Shown piece after piece: positions 22,875 to 33,751 of a DNA stretch of 64,000 nt. Numbering within the stretch: the first letter of the stretch is position 1; each line of letters opens with the position of its first letter. The notes beneath the pieces were generated by a model. The model was not told the origin of the DNA, made no database searches, and saw only the letters and a program-made list of their open reading frames with translations. Source of the DNA: Cucurbitaria berberidis CBS 394.84 (taxonomy: Eukaryota; Ascomycota; Dothideomycetes; Pleosporales; Cucurbitariaceae); NCBI RefSeq assembly GCF_010015615.1, contig NW_024468935.1, forward strand, positions 6,851,692 through 6,915,691. Reading direction: 5' to 3'. A program made the translations under genes and the position numbers.

Positions 22875-23816
22875 ATGGAACCCCAGCGATCGCCACTGCC
22901 CTATTCGGCCACATACTACTACTACCCACCCTCGCCGAACACATCGCCCGACGAGTACGACCATGTATACAATGAAAAGGACGCCTACGAGCGACAGCAG
23001 ACTATCCGCGCATGGCCTGCCACCAAGTCCAAGTCGAGCAATCGCCGTCCCCGTGATTCCGTCATCTCGCCCAAGGCCTCGTCTCCGCCAAGCCCCAGCA
23101 ACAGCAGCGTCTCTTCTGCTGGCCGACGACACAGCTCAACCCCAGAGATCCACTATTCACCGCCCGTCATACAAGATCGAAACATTGCCATTCCCCCGCA
23201 AGCCCATCTCGACCCGGAGAAACGAGGTCGACTCTCGCCAAACCGCCTCGCGTCAGGAACAGACGTAGAGGCAGATGCCGTTGTCTACAACCAAGGCGAA
23301 TTCCACGAGAAAGGCCCAGAAGAGAAGACATGGCAGTTATTGGTAGGCAATCCGCTTACAACCGCAAGTACGCATCGGCTAATGCTCGTCCAGCTCTACC
23401 TTTCTGGCCCGTGTGCGCTGCTTTCCTTAGCCATCAGTCTCTGGACAGTGGTCGCCCTCCTCATCTCGCTCCTGCTAGCCCCCCTGCGATTATGCACCAC
23501 TCGCCTACCACTGTCAGAACAACTCACCGTCTTCCTTGCGCCAGCACTGAACCTGCAACTGCACCTCGTCTACTCGCACAATTCAGCAACCAGCTATAGC
23601 CCGCCTATGCTGGTCGTCACCCACTTGTTCTCACCCGTCGTCGCTTTTGGCGTCGCAATCGCCGCATGGACTGCCGCCGCATTCTGGATATTCACTTCCA
23701 TCCTGGGAGATCCCGGGGGCAACGACGGACACAACGACGGCAAAGAGAGCATTCTCGGCGTACGCAATTGGTGGGAGAGGTGGCTCTCACGAGGACTGAG
23801 AGCAACGAATGCATGA
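22875..23816 (+). CDS. fungal integral membrane protein, three predicted spans
   Basis: Single exon, 313 residues. The N-terminal 165 residues are polar (Pro, Ser, Tyr-rich, P-P-S-P-N-T-S-P) and probably cytosolic. Three hydrophobic segments follow: about 180-215 (A-L-L-S-L-A-I-S-L-W-T-V-V-A-L-L, probably one long or two short spans), and about 250-275 (H-L-F-S-P-V-V-A-F-G-V-A-I-A-A-W). A short tail ends W-W-E-R-W-L-S-R-G-L. I do not recognise a named family; such proteins are widespread in Pezizomycotina as uncharacterised membrane proteins. No catalytic or transport signature was seen. Confidence 0.75.
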   Translation: MEPQRSPLPYSATYYYYPPSPNTSPDEYDHVYNEKDAYERQQTIRAWPATKSKSSNRRPRDSVISPKASSPPSPSNSSVSSAGRRHSSTPEIHYSPPVIQDRNIAIPPQAHLDPEKRGRLSPNRLASGTDVEADAVVYNQGEFHEKGPEEKTWQLLVGNPLTTASTHRLMLVQLYLSGPCALLSLAISLWTVVALLISLLLAPLRLCTTRLPLSEQLTVFLAPALNLQLHLVYSHNSATSYSPPMLVVTHLFSPVVAFGVAIAAWTAAAFWIFTSILGDPGGNDGHNDGKESILGVRNWWERWLSRGLRATNA

Positions 23817-25111
23817 CGAGGAGGAGGCGCTGTACCACAACATTTCTTTCGATGACGCCCTTTGGGGCGCTTTTTACCCGCGACAAGAGCTGTATTCTAG
23901 CGGCATATGATATGGCGTACATTTTTTAAGGGATTGGATACGATAGGTTTGCTGCTCTGGCACGACAGCATGGCGTTAGTTTGGTTTGCCTGTGTACACG
24001 ACGAACAGGCGGTGACTGGAGGCTACGGACTCTAGACCTCTTACGATATACCCCATTTGAATCGAATATGATCTATACAATTTTGATATGCTCTCCGAAT
24101 CGGGCGTGACATGGACACTCTTACTGATCTCGAGGTGACTAGGCATTAGCTGAACGAGTTCAGCAAGATAATGAGGTGTAGCCATGTGACTATAATATAA
24201 GATTATAGCCTAGGTATTCCCTCCACTTTTGATCAATTCTGCTAGCAGAAGGACTTGTCACCGCTCCTCTCATGTCTCGCGGTTCACATTGCCGTCCAAG
24301 ATGCGCCAATACCGCCTAGCTGCGCCGACGCTTCGTGCCCCCACAAGTGTACGTGGACTTTCTGCGAGGAGAGATGTAGACGATGAAAGAAGTAGCAACA
24401 TTCTTCTTCATAAAGGTCTCGTGACACTTGAAGTTCTCATTCAGCAGCAGTAGTAGTAGTATACCAGCTTCTAGTACGAGCATGAATACATGTTTGTCGA
24501 CACGGGGATAGACAATGCCAAGTTGAAACCATGGCATCGGACCGGGAACAAGATGGGTATACGTGGCTTCGCAGTAGTACCCATGTTGCAACGTGAAGAG
24601 TGACAGTATAGAAGCTTCGACACCTGAACTTCACCGAGATTCAGTAGGCTTTCACAGCAAGGCAGTATATTTATTATCGAATTTTCATAATGTTTATATC
24701 TTGTTTCTGAAAGAAGTCTAAATATCTCTAAGGAGTTATATAGTTGCTGATGAAGACGGTATTGTATCTCGAGAAAACCATTATACCGTGTCGGTTGTAG
24801 TAGCCTCACCCCTGAAGCATGGATATAAACGGATATACTGTCTATATGCGAGACGTGAAGCGTGAAGAGACATTACTGCGTTACACAAAGGGAAGTATGT
24901 AAAGGGCGAGGCGAACCTACGCTTCCCAATATACGGGATGAATGTATACAATGGAAGAAAGTCAAGAAAGGATGGCGTAGCAGTAGCGGCGGGAGCTTAA
25001 GAATGCAATGTCCGTCCAGAATATGCGTAAAAATGGCGATGCAGTAGCGAGTATCATTCGGAGATTATCGATGGATCGTGGGAGTGCTGTCTTGTGATAT
25101 CGTCGCTTTGA
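23817..25111. other. AT-rich spacer between convergent genes
   Basis: 1.3 kb, AT-rich from about 24,600 to 24,850. Short frames only, none protein-like. Nothing else is recognised. Confidence 0.4.
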
Positions 25112-26200
25112 TTACTTCGTGTCGAATGAGTTTTGCGGAGAAGCCTCGAAGGCTTTCAAATTCCGCTCAGCCGGATGAATCTCTTTCTCGTTTACAATCA
25201 TCTGGCTCTTCATCTTCTTCTGCGTCCTGACCCTCGTAAGCTCTCTCCTCAAGCAGTTCTTCAGGCACTGCTCGACCAGCGATGGATTGCTCTCCATGAA
25301 ATCCTCGTTAATGGTCCACCGTCCACTCATGGTTCGCCTCATACAGCTCCGTTCGCTCCCAATCTGCCTCTGGAAGACATGGTCGAGGAAGGCATACGAA
25401 TCGTCAAACGTCTTGTAGCAGCTGCTGCAGGCGAATGTTGCCTTTTCGCTGCGATTCATTGCGTCGGGCGCGATGTGTGATGTGAAGAGGATGAATCGGT
25501 AGTCTGGCAGGCCGGAATGTGCAGTGACGGATATGGATGCATGGCAATCAGGGCATGTCTCTCGGTCGTCATGGCGGTTCTTGGATCGAACCTTCTTCGG
25601 TCGAAGACTGCTAGATTTCTTCTCTTTGGCGTCTTTCCGTAGTCGGTCGGCAAACGGACAAAAGTCAATTTTGAAGCGTGGAGGTGGTAGGACAGGTGCA
25701 GAGGTCCTCGAGTCGAAACGAGCGTACTGCTCGCGTAGGGCATCGACACAAGTGCGCCTGATGCTTTTGGCGGTTGTGATGATGTCGTCATAAGGTATTG
25801 GAACTGATGTAGGAGATAATGCATTGTCGTACAGCGGCTGTCTGACCTCGTACTGAAGTCTGAGAAGCTGCGCCGAAAGAATGGTGTGGCATTTCGCTGG
25901 CGACAGTGAGTTTCGGTTTCATTTACAAGACAGAGGGGTTGGCATACAGTCTCCTTGCTCAAAGCGCCTTCCGAATAACTGCTTGCCCGTCTCCATGAGG
26001 CGCTGGACCTGTCGCCCTAAACTCAATGCTTTGCCCAGTGCATCATCCTGACTCTTTACACCAAAACATGCCCACAGCGGGCGGCTGCGTCGGTGCTTTG
26101 CTTGCCATTGCTCGTATGCTTCGTATGCGTTTTGAAACTCGCGGTCAATATCCCATAGAGTGAAAGAGGTGTGTTGTGACTTCTCCCACTGAACAGCCAT
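25112..26200 (-). CDS. Cys/His-containing hypothetical protein
   Basis: Two exons (26200-25948, 25896-25112) give 345 residues; the junction joins R-R-F-E-Q-G-D to S-K-C-H-T-I-L. The N-terminal third is helical and charged. The C-terminal half contains two C-x-x-C pairs, C-P-D-C near residue 206 and C-S-S-C near 250, the second followed by a His about 15 residues on (F-L-D-H), which could form one or two zinc sites of C2H2 type. A Lys/Arg-rich segment (K-K-S-S-S-L-R-P-K-K-V-R-S-K) precedes the first pair. I do not recognise the family. Zinc binding is inferred from spacing only. Confidence 0.7.
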
Positions 26201-27119
26201 TAGACAGTAACACAACGCGTCAAGGGTGGAGGCTACAAGCTAGAAGCTGGAAGAAGGAACTTGAGCAACGAGTGGCACGGGCAGCGGGCCTAAAGTAGAA
26301 GATGGCAAGGCTCAATTAAGGTTGACGCTGCCGGTTGCAGACGAATACGCGCTACGCGTAATCTCGATGAAGGTGCAGAAACCTGAACGCGAAGTCGTTC
26401 GACCAGGGTCCCAAGTCGCGGTGTTGCGCTGGCTTTACATAGTTCCTGCGGATCGCGTCATGGTCATGCAGGAACCGCGGCTGAGAAAGATAGCTGACAT
26501 TGTGGAAATTGCACCGAAGATATTATATCTGGGTCGTTAGTGGCGATCTTGGTTGATTGTGGATTGCATAGCGAGATTGGCTCCTTGATACGCAATACGA
26601 CTTCTGCACGCTTCGGCGCACATGAGAGCCACGAGAACAGGGAGGGAAATGCTAGTAGACGGCATCCTGGAAGAGTCTGTGTAATAGTACCGCACCGTAA
26701 TGAGGAGATGCAGGGGGAGGGACTGGCAATCATGGACTTATTCTCTAGGGCCCGAGCACTCCCGTATTCGCCGGCTAGTGGCAGCCTTCTTTTGTGTCGT
26801 GGCACGCTACGAGGACGATGAAGACGGGCGCATTGAACGGGCCGTGAAGACGGTCGCGCTGATCATTCATGCAATACGGCTTCCTTCGAGGTTGTCAATG
26901 TCAACATGGAGGAGGTTGTTGACAGTCAACAATGTCCGCGAACATGATCGCCCGACCCCACGTCGTCCCCCGCCCCACCAAGGGCAAGCTCAAGCTTCGT
27001 TGCTGCTTCGCCATGATAGACTCACCAACAAGTGCCACTAACGCTTTAGTTGTATTGACTCGTAGAGGGAGCCGACGCCCTCATTGAACATCCTGTGCAA
27101 CTGCTAGCCTCGTACCACC
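26201..27119. promoter_or_regulatory. divergent promoter region, 0.9 kb
   Basis: This holds promoters for the Cys/His protein (-) and UreG (+). Two short plus-strand frames here show no protein character. No specific motif is assigned. Confidence 0.4.
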
Positions 27120-28052
27120 ATGTCTCACAGCCACTCACATGATTACGCGTCACATTCGCACGCTGCGGCCGACCATGGCCACACACACGAGATCCTGGAT
27201 GGCCCAGGAAGCTTCCTCGGGCGCGAGCTGCCCATCATCGAGGGCAGAGATTGGGAAGAGAGAGCCTTTACGATTGGAATTGGAGGGTCAGTCCGGCTCC
27301 ACAAACCCCTCGTTCATGTCCTGACTTCACGAGGCCCGTCGGCTCAGGCAAGACAGCCCTCATGCTGGCCCTCTGCAAACACCTGCGAGCTCGCTTCTCA
27401 ATAGCCGCAGTAACAAACGACATCTTCACGCGAGAAGACGCCGAGTTCTTGACCAAGAACAATGCTCTGCCTGCGTAAGCCTCCCTCAAATCCCTAATCC
27501 GCCCAACACGATGCTCACTACACACTCCTCAACAGTGAGCGCATCGTAGCCGTCGAGACAGGGGGCTGTCCCCACGCCGCAGTCCGCGAAGACATCTCGG
27601 TCAACCTCCTTACGCTCACCAACCTCCATCAAAAGTTCAACACCGACCTGCTCCTCATCGAGTCCGGCGGCGACAACCTGGCAGCAAACTACTCCCGCGA
27701 ACTCGCCGACTTCATCATCTACGTCATCGATGTCTCCGGCGGTGACAAGATTCCCCGCAAAGGCGGTCCAGGAATCACACAGTCCGACCTGCTCGTCGTC
27801 AACAAGATCGATCTGGCCGAAGCCGTGGGCGCCGACTTGAATGTCATGGAGAGGGATAGCAGGAGGATGAGAGAAGGTGGGCCAACGATCTTCGCTGTGG
27901 TGAAGAAGGACCAGGGGGTCCATGCGATAGTCGACTTGATTCTGTCGGCGTGGAAGGCTTCAGGGGCGGGGCAGGCGAGGAAGGACAAGTTTGAGCCCAC
28001 GTTGATGGAGGAGAATGTGGAAGGAAAAGAGAGGAGCTACAGCATGTCTTAG
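27120..28052 (+). CDS. ureG: urease accessory GTPase UreG
   Basis: Three exons (27120-27286, 27334-27474, 27536-28052) give 274 residues. The first intron interrupts the P-loop; joined, it reads G-P-V-G-S-G-K-T. Further GTPase marks are E-T-G-G-C-P-H (the conserved C-P-H nickel site), L-L-I-E-S-G-G-D-N and N-K-I-D, the guanine-specificity motif. UreG delivers nickel to apo-urease together with UreD and UreF in a GTP-dependent complex in the cytosol. The first 24 residues hold eight histidines in H-x-H patterns, a nickel-binding extension known from several eukaryotic and bacterial UreGs. No other urease gene lies in the window. Length is close to that of other fungal UreGs. Confidence 0.95.
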
Positions 28053-28394
28053 GCGTTGAACAGGCAGGCTTAATCTAGAAATATGGATTGGTGAACTACG
28101 CGAAGCGTCTCCATGTTATATGGGGCTGCCCAAGTCCCCTAGAAGGTGCTCAATGCACTACATGTTCATATTTTAGCTCTAAATAATCACCGTGAAGTAA
28201 ACAGCCAATCCAATACTCTTTTATTGACCTGAAACGCCGTTTCCTTCTGGTCTTTCGACTACAACACGCTTTCAACTTGAGGCAGAGGTTGGGTTGGAAG
28301 ATGATACTATGATGTAGCACATATCCCACTTCGCTGTACGACTGTGAATGTCTTCAACAGAGTAAAATATATAAAAGCGTGTGAAAAGTGCATT
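28053..28394. other. convergent 3' spacer
   Basis: Between the UreG 3' end and the 3' end of the dynamin remnant. AT-rich; no feature recognised. Confidence 0.4.
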
Positions 28395-29463
28395 CTAGAG
28401 CTTCAAACCGCCCATAGCCTCCTTGAACGTATCCAGCCCCTTCTGCAACATCTTCTTCTTCTCCTCAAGATGATTCCGCCGCAGCGTCGTGGCTTTAGGC
28501 TCTGCAGCAACGAAACTAACCTCCTGGTCCGTCATCTTGCTCACCTTGACCAAGCTGAAAATCGTATCTGGCAGATCCTTGACGAGATGACGCTCGATGA
28601 CATGCACAACAACGCTATGGACAAAGTGTGAGAGCGCGTTCTTGTAATACGCCCTAGTATAGTCCAGGGCTTCTTCGGCAGAGAACTTGTCCTGGTTTTG
28701 CTCGATGTTGTTCGCCATGGCTTGTTGGAGGCGGATTACATTGGCGCTGGTGCGCGTGGAGCCTGGCACGAAGTTTGCGATGGTAGCTTTGTGGGTAGCC
28801 CTCTGTGCAATCTTTGCGTGTTTCGTCTGGCGCTGCTTCTGGATCTCTGAAGTAAAAGAAGGATTATAGGTCATGATGATATCCTTGTCGGTTATGATAC
28901 GGCCCAGTTCCTCCTTTGCGGCTTGAAGAGCCGACTCTAGAGCTTTGTCCAGTAATCGTGACTGAGAGAACATGACGTGAGAACTTTTGGCAGCCAGGCC
29001 GGTCAACCTTCCCCAAGCCCATCATCGCCGTAGCATCTTCAATCACCTCAGGTAGATGGTTGAACTCTTCGATGCTCGATTGGAATCCCTCCAGCTTCTT
29101 TCGCTCTTGGGGCGAGGCGCCTTTGCTAGGAATTATCTTTACGACAATAGTTGATGCTGGGCTACGACGGAGTACGATCTCAGTGGCGAATCGCGTGCAG
29201 AGCCCTTCGTTCCGGGGGAAAGGAATTTCGGTGATAGCCTCGAGGACTGAACTCTTGCCACTGCTCTGGTCGCCGGAAACGACGAGTTGGGGTAGCTCAA
29301 TGGTGCCATTGAGTCCACGGCGTCGCATATCATCTACAACGTCCAGAAGTCGGCGCTCTTCCTCGCACTGGAGGGCCCTGAAGGAAGCCATAGTAAACTG
29401 GTCATCATTGATGGACCTTATAGGCGTCGAGATCTCCGTATCGCTTTGTGAAGTGCTGGACAT
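28395..29463 (-). pseudogene. dynamin-family GTPase, internally deleted and frame-shifted
   Basis: From the ATG at 29463 the frame encodes an intact N-terminus of a fungal dynamin-like GTPase: P-loop G-D-Q-S-S-G-K-S-S at residues 64-72, C-T-R-F-A-T switch region, and A-T-A-M-M-G-L-G-K. The match runs to V-L-S-V-T-I-T-G, where the D-x-P-G motif should follow. Instead, within roughly 28930-28950 the sequence jumps, in another frame, to the end of the stalk and the GTPase effector region (A-Y-Y-K-N-A-L then V-I-E-R-H-L-V) up to 28395. The D-x-P-G and T-K-P-D motifs and most of the stalk are absent, probably more than a kilobase of coding sequence. The first frame meets a stop at 28864. A working GTPase cannot be made from this locus. 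Confidence 0.85.
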
Positions 29464-29881
29464 GGCGGGTGGTGGCAAGGTGATAACTATTATGAATAGG
29501 ATAAAGTTGAAAGTGGAGGAAAGAAGCTGGGAGTGGAAAATTGATATATGGAGACTTTTGGAAGGCTGTCCTGTTCGATCATTGGTGACTGAGAGTTCGA
29601 GCGTCACCGACCGACTGTACATTATTACTGAAGTAAAGGTGAGAGTGTTGGGCGCGATCTGGAAGTCGAGGTGAATTCAACCACCTATGAAGCGTGGACA
29701 TCCAATCCTAAGAAGGTCGGTCGGGATTGAACCGGTATTCATCAAGCCATAACCACCTGGAGCCACCGCTTGAGCCGGCCGGGCTACATATACACTTTAT
29801 TGCATTCAGAGCTAGAAATTCTACAAAGTACAAATCGAGAATGATCTCCAAGACAATGGGCAACTACACGGACATCGCACT
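29464..29881. other. spacer between dynamin remnant and acyl-CoA synthetase
   Basis: Former promoter of the dynamin gene and 3' flank of the next gene. A weakly tRNA-like stretch at 29715-29785 was examined and rejected. Nothing else is seen. Confidence 0.4.
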
Positions 29882-31897
29882 TCACAACTTTGCCGCCCCA
29901 CCATCCACACTACTTCTCAATCTATCCCAATCTTCCAACGTGAAGACAACATAGCCCTTGTCATCTTTCCCTACACCCTTGCCAGCCCCCAGGGCCGCAG
30001 GATGCCAGTACACTGTATCGTACTCCACCGCCTCGACTCCCTGCTCTCGCGCTTCCTTGTCCGCCCTCTCTACAATCTTTCTCAAATCAATACCGTCATT
30101 CCTCAACGGGACTTTATTCTGCTTATTGTTATGCATCGTAGTCTGCTGTTTCTGCACTCTCAAGAAGACAGGCACTGCATACTTTGGCAGTTTTGCTTTG
30201 GCATGTGCTAGCAGCGCGTTGAAGTCAAATGAATCGCGGTGCGAAGGATCGATGTGGATAGCCGCGCAGCCTGCTCGTCCGTCGTAGCCTGGTACTTCAA
30301 CACCGTACACGTTTGCTTCTTGGATGCCGGGGAAGCTGCCAAGCGCCTCGCTGACTTCTGCTGTGCTAACGTTCTCGGATTTCCAGCGGAAAGTATCACC
30401 TAGGCGGTCCATGAAGAACCAACGACCATCCGCGTCGCGGCGTAAGGCGTCGCCCGTGCGGTACCAGAGGTCTCCTTTCTTGAAGACGTTGCGCTCGAAG
30501 CGCTTTTGCGTGGCCTCTGGATTGTTCCAGTAGCCGACAAAAGCCTCCTCGCTGGGCATTTGGACGAGGATTTCACTGCCCTCCTCATAGGATTTGCGTC
30601 TGCAGAAGCCAGTCTTGGGATCTCGAAGAAGGTCGCCGGTAGCGAAGTCAATTTCGACCGGTACGTAGGTGTTGTGGAATCGCCATCGGTCGATAACGCC
30701 TTGATGCCCGACAGAAGTAGCTGTGAATGGGCCGCGAGAACCGTTCATCAAGGCCATGACGCCTTCGGTGCTGTTGAAGAACTCGCCAACGACTTCGATT
30801 CCGAAGCGGTCCACGAAACGGTGCCAAACGTCTGGGCGTAGGCCGTTTCCGAACATGATTCGAACGTTGTGTTTTCGGTCAAGCTCGCTTGGTAGGCTGT
30901 TGAGAAGGTATCGGGCTGTCTCTCCCACATATACGATGGCGGTGGATCGTGAGTCTCGGACGTCGGTCCAGAAGCGTGATGTTGAAAACTTGGTACCGAT
31001 GCAGCATGGTATGCCAGAGATCATACAGACAAGCGCCGTTGTCCCTCCTGTACCATGATAGAGAGGCATGCAGACATACCACCTATCGCCATTGGGTGCT
31101 GGCTTCATGCCCATTGCGCCTACACGGCCAGTAAGAGCAGCGCCTCTTTGCGTTTCGAAGGGACATGCTTTGGGATGACCCGTCGTGCCGCTCGTATAGA
31201 AGAGAAAGAGGGGAAATTTCCCCTTTACACCGGCCCTAAGCTCGTCGTCCGGTCTCCTAGGCTCCATGCGCGAGATCTCTCCCTTTTGTTGCGCGTCCAA
31301 AACGACGATGGTCATACCCAACTGGCCCTCCAACCTCTCTCTGACAGCCTCAATCCTCTCCCGGCACTCGGAATCTTCATCCACAAGTATGACCTTGGTA
31401 GCCGCCACTTTCAGGCAATGTACCAGGGAATCGCCACTGAGATTGTAGTTGATCCACGCGGGTGCCGAGCCAATAGACCAACTCCCGAGGTGTGCGAACA
31501 GGAACTCGGGTCGGTTCGTCATGTACATGGAAACAAGGTCGCCCGATTGCACGCCATTGTTTAGAAGGAATTGGCCGTAGCGGCATGCGTTCGCGTACGT
31601 CTCGGCCCAGGTGTAGCAGCCATTGCGAGACCAGATGGCTTCTTCGTTTGACGGGAGGCGGCGAACTTGGGCTTCGAATAGGTACCAGAGGCTCTGGCTC
31701 CCACCTCGTACTACTCCTCATTAGTTATGTGAAGCACAGCAAGCCTTCGAAGTACGGGGAGTCGTACCGGCTTTCTCATGAATGCGTTGTGCTGCTCGTT
31801 GGCCACGAATACCGCTTATGTCTTTGGTAATGTGGTATTTAGCATCGAGATAGGCGGCGGCAGCGCTGACGCCAGCAATTGCTCCTGCGACGGGTGC
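29882..31897 (-). CDS. FATP-type very-long-chain acyl-CoA synthetase / fatty acid transporter
   Basis: Exons 31897-31768 and 31710-29882 give about 652 residues. The AMP-binding signature F-Y-T-S-G-T-T-G-H-P-K, the Y-R-T-G-D motif and the FATP/VLACS block F-M-D-R-L-G-D-T-F-R-W-K-S-E-N are all present, so the enzyme should activate fatty acids with ATP and CoA and link uptake to activation. The N-terminus A-P-V-A-G-A-I-A-G-V-S-A-A-A-A-Y-L-D is a hydrophobic segment typical of the family. No in-frame ATG was found before it: the codon directly upstream (31900-31898) is ACA, where family members would be expected to start, and a stop lies further out. The nearest ATG (31917) is in another frame. 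The 5' end is therefore uncertain. Peroxisomal or ER membrane location is inferred from the family. Confidence 0.8.
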
Positions 31898-31900
31898 TGT

Positions 31901-32445
31901 TGTGCCTGGTTAGTCATGATGGAGAAAGATGCGGAGACGGCAGGTGCGACAAACCGACAAGATCCATAACCGAATAGTAGTATTTACAAAATTCACTTGC
32001 AAAATGGATCAGAGTGAAGAAAAGAAGTAGATGCAGGAAGCTGGAAAAGTATGCTTCAGCTCTAGCAGCTATCAATGCATCCTAATAAGTCGCGACGCAT
32101 CGTGTTGCGACGCCAGCGCAGGTGATGAATTGCCGACCCCCCTCGGTTTCTTGGGCGGCAGCGGCTGTGCACTAGGACCCATCCACTATGCCCCATGGAG
32201 CGTACCCCACGAGCTAAGCCCCACACTTGCTTGGCCTCGACTAACATCCGATATTGGGTCCTTATGCATCACTTTCGTGTCTACAATATATGTCCTTTTG
32301 TCTTGTCCATGGCCATTTTCATACTTCTATCTATCTTGCTGCTTCGTGGAAGCTGATCAAAGTTTCGACCCAGACTCCCTGCCGAAATTCAGTACTGTGC
32401 CCTACCACCCAGCCTACATCGCGCAACACACCCAGAGCAGCAGAC
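31901..32445. other. spacer between two minus-strand genes
   Basis: This is promoter of the acyl-CoA synthetase gene and 3' flank of the hydrolase gene. An open frame of 170 codons on the plus strand has no protein-like features. Confidence 0.4.
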
Positions 32446-33523
32446 TCACATGTGTTTGTGGAAAAAGTCCAAGACTAGCTTATAGCCCCTCTCGTACTCC
32501 TTCTTCACCTTTTCCTGCTCGAGATCGCCGCGCGCAGCCATGAATCCGTGCACCTGGTCTGGGAACCATTCAATAACATGAGGGACCTTGAGGCCCTTCT
32601 CCCACTGCTCCACCTCATCTTTGCTCTCTTCCCCTGAAGGGAGCATGATGTAGGGAATGGTGACACCTGGTGCATCGTCTTTGGCAATCATGGCTGGGTG
32701 GCAAGCGGCTGCAACCTTGAACTTGGTGCCCTCTTGGGACGAGAGGTTGACAATCTGATCATGTCAGGCAAATTCAGTCAAGTCAGGGTTCGATTGGGCT
32801 TACCTTTCCGCCCCAGCAGTACCCAAGAATCGCCCACTTTTCAATGCCCTTGCTCTTTCCCAGCTCTTCTACAATCTTTGGGATCCGCGGTAGCGTCTTT
32901 GGCGGAGCTGCTAGCGTATTGAAGAACTCTCCTAGTTTCTGGCCCTTCTCCTCCTTGTCCGGTGGGTACCAAGAGATGTCAGCCGGCTTGCCCTCAACTG
33001 CGAAGAAACGAGGTAGGATGTCAGCGTACATCTCACAATCTTTTCGCACGTGATCACTCACAGAAGTCAGGGATGAAGACTTGGTAAGGATGCTCCTTGT
33101 CGGTGTAGGCGAGTATGTCGGCACCTTGAAGAGTCTGGTTGAAGAAGCCGAAGATGTCGTAGACGACGAGGATACCCTGCTTTGCGTCCTTGGGCCCAGT
33201 GACGTCTAGGGTTGAATGTTAGAAGCTGATAGGAGTTGCGGCGAAGATTACTTACACGTCTTTAGGCCATCAACTTCAATGTAGTCCCCCTTTGGCGAAT
33301 ATCCCTTGCTAACAACAGCAGGTGTGTTGCAGCAGGCCTGCGATTGTGTAGATTGAGTAGACATTTTCTTCTTATTCTCACACCTAGGCGTAACAGGAGC
33401 TTTCCAAACCAGCGGAGTTGCAATTGAAGGATGTAGAAGTCTAGAGGCGATTCCCTGAGGATTTGGGACCGCGGCTTGAAGTGGGGAACGCAGGCGTGAC
33501 GTGCTACGGGCGAGAGCACGCAT
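32446..33523 (-). CDS. dienelactone hydrolase family protein
   Basis: Four exons (33523-33256, 33205-33062, 32997-32804, 32754-32446) give 304 residues. The nucleophile elbow G-Y-C-W-G-G-K and the C-terminal D-Q-V-H-G-F with the catalytic His are visible; the family uses a Cys-Asp-His triad on an alpha/beta-hydrolase fold. The block V-V-Y-D-I-F-G-F-F-N-Q-T and P-D-F-F-E-G-K-P-A-D match fungal members closely. The first 53 residues, Arg/Ser/Ala-rich and nearly free of acidic residues, look like a mitochondrial presequence ahead of a second Met (33364) where most homologues probably start; a dual cytosolic/mitochondrial product is possible. The physiological ester or lactone substrate is unknown. 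Confidence 0.85.
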
Positions 33524-33751
33524 TCTGCTGGGCGGCGGCGGGAATCGGTCAAGCTGCTGGCGTCGATTTGGTTTAGCGAGACAATTTATTAAAATCTACC
33601 CCACTGATGATGTCACCAAGCGCAATCAAGTGAAAGGAGCTTTGTGGAGCCGAGGTGATCGTGCCGGCCTGCAAAAGACTTCTTTATATGGAAGAAATAT
33701 GTATACGCGCGCTTCAAAGCTCGCGCTCATTTTACAGCACCTCTAATCAGA

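Noticed and set aside
29715..29785. tRNA-like stretch on the minus strand with GGTTCAATCCC resembling a B box
   Set aside because: The T-stem has two mismatches and the acceptor 3' strand finds no 5' partner, so no cloverleaf can be drawn.
32031..32543. 170-codon plus-strand open frame
   Set aside because: It overlaps the last exon of the well-supported dienelactone hydrolase on the other strand and has no domain character.
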